This document shows, piece by piece, positions 17,009 through 27,100 of a DNA stretch of 64,000 bases. Each line of letters starts with the position of its first letter. Within the stretch, counting starts at the first letter, position 1. This DNA comes from Planctomyces sp. SH-PL14 (GTDB lineage Bacteria > Planctomycetota > Planctomycetia > Planctomycetales > Planctomycetaceae): NCBI RefSeq assembly GCF_001610835.1, contig NZ_CP011270.1, forward strand, positions 7,024,001 to 7,088,000, written 5' to 3'. The position numbers and the translations under genes were made by a program. The notes beneath the pieces are model-generated. The model saw nothing but the letters and a program-made list of their open reading frames with translations. It had not been told where the DNA came from and searched no databases.

Positions 17009-19783
17009 TTGGCAGATCAGGACGAGAACCTGTCCGGTGAGGCGTTTCAGCCCGGACAGAACGGCGCCGGAAACGGTGGGAGCGACCAGGGCATCGAGCG
17101 GATGGACATCCGCCAGGAGATGCAGCAGAGCTACCTGACATACGCCATGAGCGTCATTGTCAGCCGCGCTCTCCCGGACGCCCGCGACGGCCTCAAGCCG
17201 GCCCAGCGCCGCATCCTCGTCGCCATGAACGACCTGAATCTCGGCCCGAGCGGGGGCCGGATCAAGTGCGCCAAAATCTCCGGCGACACCTCGGGGAACT
17301 ACCACCCCCACGGTGAAGCGGTCATCTACCCGACCCTCGTCCGCATGGCCCAGGACTGGGTGATGCGGGCCACCCTGGTCGACAAGCAGGGGAACTTCGG
17401 TTCAATCGCCGGTCTCGGCCCCGCGGCGATGCGGTATACCGAGGCCCGCCTCTCGCAGGCCGCCGCCGAGATGCTCGACGACCTCGGCCGGGACACGGTC
17501 GACTTCATCCCGACCTACGACCAGCGGGGGACCGAGCCGGTCGTTCTGCCGTCGCGGTTCCCGAACCTCCTCGTCAACGGGTCGACCGGGATCGCGGTCG
17601 GGATGGCGACCAGCATCCCGCCGCACAACCTCGCCGAAGTGGCGAGCGCGGTGCAGGTCCTGATCGACAACCCCGAGGCGACCTTCGACGACATCATGGA
17701 GGTCCTCCCCGGTCCGGACTTCCCGACCGGCGGCGTCATCTGCGGCCGCTACGGCGTCCGGCAGGGCTACCTGACCGGCCGGAGCACGCTGACGGTCCGG
17801 GCCAAGGTCGACTTCGAGACCGAGAAGAACACCGAAGTCATCGTGGTGAAGGAGATTCCGTACCTCGAGACCCGCGACCGGATCAAGGAGAAGCTCGAGG
17901 AGCTGATCAAGGAAGACAAGATCAAGGGGATCTCGAAGGTCGTCGACTACACCGACCGCAAGACCCCGACGTGGCAGGTCCGCCTGCACATCTACCTGAA
18001 GCGGGACGCCGACCGCGAAGTCGTCCTCAACCTGCTCTACAAGTATTCGCCGCTGCAGACCACGGTCAGCGTGATCCTGCTGGCCCTCGTTGGCAACCGG
18101 CCGCAGACGCTCAACATCCGGGACCTGCTCCAGGAGTTCATCCGGCACCGCGTTACGGTCATCCGCCGGCGGACCGAGTTCCTCCTCTCCGAAGCCCGCC
18201 GCCGCAAGCACACGGTGGAGGGGATGTTGATCGCCCAGATCGACATCGACCAGATCATCGACACGATCCGCCGCTCCCCCAGCCGGTCCGAGGCCAAGGT
18301 CCGCCTGCAGGCGATCAAGATGCCCGCCGAACTCGTCCAGAGGGCCCTCGGCGACGAAGGGTTCCGCCTGTTCCAGGAAGAGCAGGGGACCGCCGAGACC
18401 TATTCGCTCTCCATCAACCAGACGGAAGCGATCGTCAGCATGCAACTCGGTTCGCTGGCGAACCTTGAGCGGGAGAACCTGCAGGGAGAGCATCGCAAGC
18501 TCCTCGAAAACATCATCGAGTACCTGCGGCTCCTCTCCAGCGAGGCCAACATCCTTGTGGAAGTCCGCAAGGAGATGGACAACCTCAAGGAGAATTTCGC
18601 CGACAAGCGGCGGACCGAGATCTCCGAAGACGAACTGACCGACGTCAACAAGGACGACCTGATCCCCGAAGAGCCGATGGTGGTCACGCTCTCGCAGCGG
18701 GGCTACGTCAAGCGGACGCAGCTCAGCGTCTATCAGGCGCAGAATCGCGGCGGGAAGGGGATCGCCGGTGCCAAGGCGGACGAGGAAGATCCGACCGAGC
18801 ACATGTTCGTCTCCAGCACGCACGCGTGGCTGCTCTTCCTGACGAACACCGGACGCGTCTTCAAGCAGAAGGTCTACGACCTGCCGCTTCAGGGGCGGAC
18901 GGCGAAGGGGCGAGCCCTCGTCAACCTGCTCACGCTGGGCGAGGGAGAGACCGTCCAGGACTGCATCGACGTCCGCGCCTTCACGGAGGACGAGTACCTC
19001 CTGATGGTGACGAAGGACGGGACCATCAAGAAGACCTCCCTCGACAAGTTCGCCAACATCCGCGCCGGTGGAATCGTGGCGATCAAACTTGAAGAAGGGG
19101 ACGCTCTGATCGACGTCGTGAAAGTCCAGCCGGGGCAGGACATCGTCCTCAGCACGGCGGGCGGGATGGCGATCCGCTTCTGCGAGACTGACGCCCGGGC
19201 GATGGGCCGCGACACGATGGGGGTCCGCGGGATCAAGCTCGGCAAGGGGGACACGGTCGTCGGCCTCACCGTCGCCGAAGAGGATGCGACGCTCCTGACG
19301 ATCTGCGAGAACGGCTACGGCAAGCGGACCCCGTTCGGCGTCGTCTCGCCCGATGAGGCGGAAGGGGAGAGCGACGAAGCCGCGGCCACTGCGGCCGAGG
19401 AACCGGCGTCCGATGAAGAGGCTGGCGAAGAGGGCTCGGGCGAGTCGAGCGGTATGCGGTATCGCCGGCAGCGCCGGGGCGGCAAGGGGCTGCGGGACAT
19501 CAAGGCGACGACCCGTAACGGCCCGGTCATGGGGACGCTGGCGGTCCATGACGGCGACGATGTCCTGATGGTCTCCCAGTACGGGATGATGCAGCGGATC
19601 CGGGCGAAGGACATCAGCGTCATCGGCCGCAACACCCAGGGTGTGCGGATCATGAAACTGGATAAGGACGACAAGCTCGTCAGCATTGCCCGGATCCCGG
19701 CGGAAGTCGCCGACGAGACGACGTCTCCGTCCCCCGCCGCTCCGCCGGTGGGTGATGCGGGAGAGCCGTCGTCCGAGGCGTGA
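17009..19783 (+). CDS. gyrA: DNA gyrase subunit A
   Basis: This is the breakage-reunion subunit of gyrase, which with GyrB introduces negative supercoils. The catalytic Tyr is in [11 protein letters not shown] and the winged-helix region is [23 protein letters not shown]. Aligned without gaps to E. coli GyrA, positions 83 and 87 are Ala and Pro. The C-terminal beta-pinwheel has QNRGGKG at the usual GyrA-box site. It also has a perfect QRRGGKG in a later blade, after an acidic insert ([20 protein letters not shown]...). TTG at 17009 is chosen because GAGGAG lies 7 nt upstream; an in-frame GTG at 16994 would overlap that site. The length of 924 aa is normal to long. gyrB is not adjacent. Confidence 0.95.
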   Translation: MADQDENLSGEAFQPGQNGAGNGGSDQGIERMDIRQEMQQSYLTYAMSVIVSRALPDARDGLKPAQRRILVAMNDLNLGPSGGRIKCAKISGDTSGNYHPHGEAVIYPTLVRMAQDWVMRATLVDKQGNFGSIAGLGPAAMRYTEARLSQAAAEMLDDLGRDTVDFIPTYDQRGTEPVVLPSRFPNLLVNGSTGIAVGMATSIPPHNLAEVASAVQVLIDNPEATFDDIMEVLPGPDFPTGGVICGRYGVRQGYLTGRSTLTVRAKVDFETEKNTEVIVVKEIPYLETRDRIKEKLEELIKEDKIKGISKVVDYTDRKTPTWQVRLHIYLKRDADREVVLNLLYKYSPLQTTVSVILLALVGNRPQTLNIRDLLQEFIRHRVTVIRRRTEFLLSEARRRKHTVEGMLIAQIDIDQIIDTIRRSPSRSEAKVRLQAIKMPAELVQRALGDEGFRLFQEEQGTAETYSLSINQTEAIVSMQLGSLANLERENLQGEHRKLLENIIEYLRLLSSEANILVEVRKEMDNLKENFADKRRTEISEDELTDVNKDDLIPEEPMVVTLSQRGYVKRTQLSVYQAQNRGGKGIAGAKADEEDPTEHMFVSSTHAWLLFLTNTGRVFKQKVYDLPLQGRTAKGRALVNLLTLGEGETVQDCIDVRAFTEDEYLLMVTKDGTIKKTSLDKFANIRAGGIVAIKLEEGDALIDVVKVQPGQDIVLSTAGGMAIRFCETDARAMGRDTMGVRGIKLGKGDTVVGLTVAEEDATLLTICENGYGKRTPFGVVSPDEAEGESDEAAATAAEEPASDEEAGEEGSGESSGMRYRRQRRGGKGLRDIKATTRNGPVMGTLAVHDGDDVLMVSQYGMMQRIRAKDISVIGRNTQGVRIMKLDKDDKLVSIARIPAEVADETTSPSPAAPPVGDAGEPSSEA

Positions 19784-19805
19784 TCTGTGGCGGACAGACT
19801 CCCCC

Positions 19806-20130
19806 CGCGTTCTTGCCGGCGCAGCTCTGCTTGCTCAAACCCAACCTGCCACGGCAGCCGGGGTCAAGGGGGTCTCACCCCCTTGCCGCCGGAGGCACTT
19901 CCATGAGGAACCGTAGTAAGCAACGGACGTCCCCTTTGTGGGACCGGCGTTGAGGACTCCCTCCAATCACACCGCTGGCTTTGCAATCCTCGCGGGTTGG
20001 TGAGGGGGCATACGACACGGTGTCCGCGCTTGGACACGTGCTCCTTCAGACATCTCTCGACGAGAGGGCCTCCGGCGGGCAAAGGGGCGTTGCCCCTCTG
20101 CACTCCCCACCAGGGTGCCCCTGGACCCGG
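19806..20130 (+). repeat. dispersed repeat R, copy 4
   Basis: A full-length copy starting 23 bp after the gyrA stop with GCGTTCTTGCCGGCGCAG and ending with CCCTGGACCCGG. It is closely similar to copies 3, 6 and 7, including the two GC hairpins and the GTGTCCGCGCTTGGACAC palindrome. It lies between the convergent ends of gyrA and the endonuclease V gene. Confidence 0.9.
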
Positions 20131-20164
20131 CCTTTGGGGGCGGCGCAAGACGACCGCGCGGTGT

Positions 20165-21157
20165 TCAGTCGTCCGCGGACTTCGAGAGCCGGTCGGCCAG
20201 ATAGATCGGCTCCGGCACCCGGTGCTGGCGGAAGCTGCCGAGCACAAGCCGCGTCGCCTCCTCAACCCGGATCAGGTTCCCCGGCGAAACGTAAACCGGC
20301 TTCGCCGTCCCGCTCCCCGGCAGGATCGCCGCTCCCAGAAGCTCGTCCCCCTCCAGGATCGGCACAGGGACCAGCGGCGCGAGCGGCCCGGCAAGTCGGC
20401 CCGTCAGGTGGGACTTGGTCACTCCGACCGTCGGCACCCGGGCGAACATCCCGAAGGTCGCCGCAATCCCCGCCCGCCGGGGATGCAGGATCCCCGTTCC
20501 GTCAACGAACACCACGTCGGGAACACGCCCCGCCGCCACGACCTCCCGCCAGATCGCCTCATGGGCGGGAAGTTCCCGGAACGTCAGGTACGTCGTGATA
20601 TAAGGAAATTGGACCGGTACGCTGAGCGCCAGCGACCACAGCGGCTCCATCGTCGCCGCGTCCATCAGCACATAAGCGGCCCGAGCGAATCCCGGAACCG
20701 GATAGGCGACGTCGAGCGCTCCGATCGTCCCCGGCTCACCCGGCAGCGGCCGCGCGAGATCAAGCCGCGGGAACACGCTCCCCTGAAACGCCTGAAGCTC
20801 CCGCAGCGGAGCAGGCCCCTCGAACTCGCTCTGCAGGCATTCGGGCGGAACCGTCTCGTCCAGGACCGGAACGCCATCCCGCAAGAGCCGCCGCACCTTC
20901 TCCGGTGTCCCTCCCTCGCCGTAAAGGCCGAGGTCCCCCCCCGCCCGGACGACGCAGTGGCATCGGCATTCCGGCGTGTGAGCGTGGGTCAGGAGGCACT
21001 CGGCCACCCACCGCGCCGCGATCGGGTCTCCCAGGCTGCGGGCGAGGGCCCCGTAGGTGGTCGCGCGGCCCGCGTGAATCTGGTCGAGACGCTCCGCCAG
21101 GTCGCGCTCCAGATCCGGGAGGGCGAGCCAGGGGGACTCTCCCGAGTGCTCGGCCAT
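20165..21157 (-). CDS. alkyltransferase-like domain / endonuclease V fusion, 330 aa
   Basis: The protein looks like a DNA-repair fusion. Residues ~10-100 match the wHTH of O6-alkylguanine transferases (ATTYGALARSLG, ARWVAECL, then RCHCVV where the family has PCHRV, and LYGEGGTPEKVRRLL). The active-site Cys position is kept, but its Pro and Arg neighbours are not. Residues ~120-320 are endonuclease V, which nicks DNA near deaminated bases: GALDVAYP, FVDGTGILHPRRAGIAA, VGVTKSHL and YVSPGN supply the catalytic Asp/Lys blocks. The ATG at 21157 overlaps the stop of the giant upstream gene (TGATG), so translation is probably coupled. An ATG at 21196 is possible but less likely. Confidence 0.85.
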   Translation of the reverse strand: MAEHSGESPWLALPDLERDLAERLDQIHAGRATTYGALARSLGDPIAARWVAECLLTHAHTPECRCHCVVRAGGDLGLYGEGGTPEKVRRLLRDGVPVLDETVPPECLQSEFEGPAPLRELQAFQGSVFPRLDLARPLPGEPGTIGALDVAYPVPGFARAAYVLMDAATMEPLWSLALSVPVQFPYITTYLTFRELPAHEAIWREVVAAGRVPDVVFVDGTGILHPRRAGIAATFGMFARVPTVGVTKSHLTGRLAGPLAPLVPVPILEGDELLGAAILPGSGTAKPVYVSPGNLIRVEEATRLVLGSFRQHRVPEPIYLADRLSKSADD

Positions 21158-24100
21158 CACTCGGCGGTCCGCGGCAAGGCGGTCGAAACGATCCACACCG
21201 CGACCGCCAGCCAGATCGCGATGCCGATGACCCGCTCATCCCCCGGCAGCAGGAGGTAGCAGGCGGCCCCGATCGCGGCCAGCACATACGGGGCGGCCGC
21301 CAGGAGACCCCGGCGGACATCCATCCGGCGGGCCGCCACGACCAGCAGCGCCGCCAGGCCGAGCCAGACGAGCGTCCAGGCGCTTCCGGCCAAGAGGTCC
21401 CACGCCCGCCGCGGACGGGCCGCGATCGCGAGCTTGGGGCTCCCCCCGATCTTGGAGAAGTGAAGCGTCTGTCCCGCCGTCGGCAGGTCAAACTTGAGCG
21501 ACAGGCCGCCCGCCTCCGTCCAGGTCCCGGCCGTCTCCTGCTGGATCTGGTCCATCAGCGGGCTGAGGTCGGATGCGAAGCCTCCGCCCCCCATGCCGCG
21601 GGAGAGCGTCGACAGTTTGCTCGCGTCCAGTTTGCTCCCGGCCTGGGACTCCCACCGGTTCTGCCGCGAGAAGTTGTCGAGCTCGATCCCGCCGCCGGCG
21701 GAGATCGGCCGGCTTCGGCCTCCCGCCATTCCGGCGGCGTCCCCCCACTGCGGCTTGCGGTCCTGCGACTGCTCAAAGGAAACGCCAGGGGGCTGCGCGT
21801 TTCCGCCGGAGCCCGGCTGCTGGCCCACCGCCTGTCCCTTCTGATACGACAGGTCGATCTGCGACTGGTTGGCAATCTGGCTGCGGAGTTTCCCGCGGGA
21901 GGACTCGGCGTCCCCCTTCTTGGCGGCGGCCTTCTCCTTGCCCGACTCCGTCTGCGGGACGGCGAACCGGAACTTCTGCTCCGTCTCCAGTTCGCGGACC
22001 GTTCCGTTCGCGATCCCGCCGAAGTCGTCGTTGGCGGCGTTGAGCCGGACGGTGTTGCTCAGAATGAAGCTCTGCGAGTCCTGCTGCTGGCTCGGCGCCT
22101 CCTCGCCCCCCTGCTGAGCCGCCTGCTGCGCCTGCTCGATCACCGCCCGGTTCCCTTCGAAGAACTCCAGGTACCGCTCCCGGCCCTCGCCGCGGAACTG
22201 CTGGAACTTGTTCTCAATCTGCTGGAGCGACAGGTCGATCTGCTTGAGGTTGCTCCGCGAGTTGTCGCGCTGGACCGCGCTGACCGTCGAGCTGTTCGAG
22301 ACCCGCAGCAGGTCGAGGACGTCGGTCAGCTGCCGCTGGGCGTTGAGGAGCTCCGAGCTCACGGCGAACTCCTCCGCCTCCTCGATCGCGACGTTCGTCC
22401 GCGGCGAGTTCTCGATCGGCGTGACGCGGAAGTCGTCCGGGACGTAGACCGTCCACAGGGTCTGGGCGACCGTCATGCCGAACTCCGCCGAGTCGGTCCG
22501 CGAGAGGACGTGCGGGGCGGGGATGTCGAACGACTGCGCCCGCGGGCGGATTGCGTCTTCGAATGGCCCGCCGACGTGTCCGGCAAGGATCAGGACGAGC
22601 CGCAGTGAGAGATCGGACACATTGGTCGCCGGCAGGGGCACGAGCTGGGCGTCCGCCCCTCCGACCTGTGTCCGGACGGTCCGGGCCGGACGGCCGTTGA
22701 CGACCGCCGCCAGGATCCGCGACGCGGGAGGGAGCCGCAGGCCGAGGAACTGCTGGCCGCGGCTGCGGATCGTGTACTCGGCCCGCGTCCGCCAGCTGCC
22801 GTCATGGTTGAAGACCGTCACGAGTTCCGTCCCGGTCACCGACGCGAGGTTCGTCTGGACCTCCTCGGCCCGCTGTGACTTCCACTGCGGGACGGGGCCG
22901 CCTCCGGCCCCCGCCGCCGGGAGCTCGACGACTTCCATCGCCTGCTCGAGAAGCGTGTCCTCGATCCGGAACGGAAGTTCCGAGCGGGTGACCGACCGGA
23001 TCTGCTGCGGATTGACGGGAGCGAGCTGCCGGTTCGAAAGGTTGACCAGGACGCCGAAGTGCCGCTGCGTCTCCAGGGGGACCGCCAGGGCGGTCGCGTT
23101 GGGGACTTCCATCACGAGCGAGGGGAAGACCACCGTCTCGTCCGCTGCCGGAGGGAGCGTGGCGACCCCCGAGAGCAGGAACTGATCCCGGACCGGCTCG
23201 TTGAGGATCACCGTCCACCGGAGGCCCGTCTCGATCCGGCTCGAAGTCACCTGCCGGATCCGGCTGTCGGTGAACTGGAGCCGGTTCTCGAGCGAGAGTG
23301 GGGTGATGAACTGGAACGTGTCGGTCGCGGCCCGGCTGATCTTCCAGCGGAGCGTGATCCCGTGGTCGATCGAGGAGTTCGAGACCGCGGTCAGGGTGAT
23401 TGAGTCCCCCGAGAGCTGCGGGACGCTGCGGGCGATGTCAAACGTCACCGCCGGCGCCTCGGGCTTCGTCGAGCGGAAGGCGAACTGGACCGGGGCGGCG
23501 TGGAGCTGCCGCAGTCCCGCGGGAGCCTGCTCGGAGGGGAGCGGGCGCCACGGATCGGGGAGCGTCCGCAGCGAGGCGGAGTAGAGATCGTCGAACCAGA
23601 CCCCGACGGCGGCGGTCGTGCGGGTCGCGTCGAGCGGGCGGGGGACGCGGATGTCCATGGTCGCCCCTTCGGCCGGCAGCGTCACCTTCCCCTGGAGGGC
23701 GAGGCTCACCTTGCCGGTCCGGGGTGTGGCGAACTCGACCGTCAGGATCGGCAGGGCGTCCGCGGCAGCCGGAGCGGTGTACCAGTCCGCCAGCGGCGTC
23801 TCCGATTCGACGTCGATGACCAGGAAGTCCTTCGGGAGTTCAAACGAAACGCTCCCCTGGGGCGTCCCGCCGATGTCGAGATGGAACAGGCTGGCGATGA
23901 GCTGCTTCCGCAGTCCGATGCGGACGCCGTGCTCGGCAGTCACGGTCGTTTCCCGCGGCCGCCGGAACGGTTCGACGACGATCCGGGCCGGGCGGGCGCT
24001 GAACCGGTAGGCGGTCTGCGGCGTCCCTTCCGGACGGGCCAGTTCGGCCGCCGGCTGAAACTTCCCCGCGTCGGTCTGGACGACCCCGGTCGCCTCGCGG

Positions 24101-27100
24101 ACCCGCAGTCCCAGCGAGGAGGTGGTAAAGAGGCCGACCTGTCCGGAGTCGCGGGAGACGTCGCGCGGCGCGACCTCGGGGACGGTGAGAGGTGTGGCGG
24201 CGTCCGCGTCGAATGTCCGGAACAGCTCGACCACGATCCGGGTCTGACGGTCGATCGGCTGCCGGAAGAAGACCTTGAGCGTCCGGTCCGCTCCTTCGCC
24301 GTTGGTCTCCCATCCGCTGACGTCGTCCCCGCGGAGCTTCTTGAGGCTCATCTCGGCGGGGAGGCTGAAGACAAGGTCGGAGATCGTTCCCTGGCGGACG
24401 CTGATGCCGAACGCGTGGCTCGACTGCAGGCCGGCGTCGTCGAACGAGGCGATCGTGGAGCTTTCCACCTGGACGATGGCCGAGTCGATCCCCTTGACCT
24501 GCTTCGGCTGCCAGGCGAGGGCGATCTCGCCACCCTGATCGACTGGGGCCTCGACGACCGTCTTGCCGTCGACGGTCCCCTTGCGGAACTGGCCGGAGGA
24601 GCCGGTCAGGCGGAATTCGAGATCGGGGGTCGGGAGCTCGAAGGTCAGCCGGGCGGCGGGGACGGGATGGAGCTTCACGGCAATCCGTCCCGCCGGTCCG
24701 GTCGTTTCGAGGGCCGTGCGGAACTCGACGTCGAGGACGTGCCGTCCCGGCTTGTCGAGAATCAGGACGGGCCGCGCCCCGTCTACGGCGAGGGGGGCCG
24801 GGGCTCCGTCGAGGACCGCCGACTGGATCGCGCCCCCTTCAAACGGGAGGGGGAGCCGGATCTGGTGTTTGCGGAATCCTTCGAGGAGGAACCGCGCCTT
24901 GACGAGCGCCGACGGATTGTCGCCGGGAGCGGAGGTGACGACGTACAGCGCCTCGGAGATCGTCGCCTCCAGCGGAGCCGGTTCCGACGATGCTTCGGTC
25001 GGCTTGGCCTGCTGGGAGAGCTTGAGGTACGTCTCCTGCGGGAGGAAGACGCGGAACGCCGTCAGCGGGTCCTCGCCGTTGTAGGGAACGACGAGGGCCT
25101 GGCGGTCGACGTCGGCGTCTTGCGCGCGAGCTTCGCCTCCGAGAAGGGAGAGCAGGGCAGCTCCCCCGATTGCGAGAGGGAAGACCGTCTTTGCCAGCCG
25201 GGTCGGCCGCCAGCCGGCGATCGCGGGGACGGCTCGGACGAGAGCCAGAAGGAGCAACCCGCCGATCCCGCCGGCGCAGGCCCCGTCCAGGAATTCCTGA
25301 GCGGTCGCGGGAGCCACGGGAGCCAGGGCGATCGGCAGGACGATGAGCAGGAGCGTCGCCAGGAGCAGCGGCCCGCGCCACCGGCGGAGGAGCCACGTCA
25401 GGAAGAGGATCACCGCCGCGACGAACCAGCTCCCGGCGCGGACCTGGTCGCGGCGCTGATAGCGGACGTCGAGGGCGGGAGTCGTCGCCGCGGAGCCGCC
25501 GCTGACGCCGTCCTCCCCACGGTGGGAGAACTCGACGCTCGCGGAGTCCGGCGGAATCGTCAGGGAGGCGTTCAGGGAGAGCAGCCCCGCCGCGTTCGCG
25601 AAGCCCTTGCCGGACTTTCGCCACCGGACCGTTCCCTCGGCTTCCTCGGGAGTGACGGGGGCCGGCGTGGCGGCGGGGGGACCGGGCGGGGAGGCCTGAG
25701 GAGCATCGGACGGCCGCTGGGGCGCCGTCTGGACGATCGAGGGAATGCTCGAGGGAGCCGCGGGGCCGTTGGCGGGTTCTGCGCCGCCCCGGGGGGCGAC
25801 TACGTTCCGTTTACGGTCGATCATGCTGCGGGACTCGTCCCGGATCTCTGCTTTGAATTCCGACAAGAAGTCCTTGGGAGCGGCCGACTGCGGAACAGGC
25901 GACTCCGGCGAGGGAGGGGGAGGGGGCATCGGCTGTCCGCCGGGCACTCCGCCGAACATCGCCCCGTCCGCCGCCGGCTCACTGTACTGCCGCGGCCTCG
26001 CCAGCTCTTCCGTCACCGGTTTGGCGGGGATGTCCACGTCCATTTCAAAGTGCGCCTGCGGGAGGGCCTTCGGGCTCGCCGTGGTGGCGAGGCTCGATCG
26101 TCGCGCCGCCTCCCGCGACTGCTGGACCGCGGGGAGCAGCATCAGGAAGCACATCCCGAGAACCAGAAGGGATCCAGCCGCGATGCCGACGTACCGCCAG
26201 TTCGGCCGAGCGGTCGTCGCCAGGGAGAAGATCCATCGCAGCAGGAAAGCGGCGCCGAAGATGAGGGCCGCGACCGTGAGCATCGACGGGACATTCCGCG
26301 GAGCCTGGCGCCGGAGCATCCGCCAGACGCCGTCCAGCCAGCCGAGCGAATGGAGCTCCCCCTGCGGCCGGAACGTCCCGTGGCTCTCCACGAGCGCCAG
26401 GTCGCGGGGGTAGTGCAGCGTCCAGGACTGCTGGAGCGCCTCGAGCGGCTGTTCCCGTCCCGCCCCGTCGATCGCCTGAATGACCGGAGGATGGTGGACG
26501 ATCCGGTTCGAGTCCGGCACGGGATCGGATTCGGTCCGGGCCGAGCGGTAGAGGAGCTTGAGCGTGTGCTGGGCTTCTCCGCCCGCCGGATCGTGCGGCA
26601 CGACGAAGTCGTTCCCCCGGCGGCGGATCTCAACCGCGTGGCCGTCGATCGTCGCTCCCCACAGCTCGGCTGCCGGCATCGTGATCTTGAGCGACTGGAT
26701 TCCGACGGCGGAGTACACGACTTCCGCCTGGTGCTGCCACCGGGTGTCCTCCTCCAGGACGCTGGCGAGCCGGGCCTGGTGAACGACCGCCGTCGGAATG
26801 GCGGTGCGGCCGAACCGCTGCTCCTGAATTCCGACCTGCCATCCGCCGCGGTCGGCGAAGAAGGCGGAGACGACTCGCTCCTGGGGAGCGTAGAACCCGG
26901 CCGGCATGTCGACCGGGTCGATCCCCGGCAGGGGCCGCCCGTTGGCGTCGACCGCCTGAATGGTGAGGAACTGCTCTTCCGCCGCCTCGATCGCGACGTA
27001 GCCGCTCTCCCGTTCGGCCGAGAGGACGCTGAGCACCGGCGCGGTCAGAACCCCGGCCGGCTTGGGGGTCCGCAGGTCGACTGTCAGCAGGTGCGGCCCG

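Noticed and set aside
17402-19549. A 715-codon minus-strand frame opposite gyrA
   Set aside because: gyrA is unmistakable on the other strand and the reverse frame has no motif.
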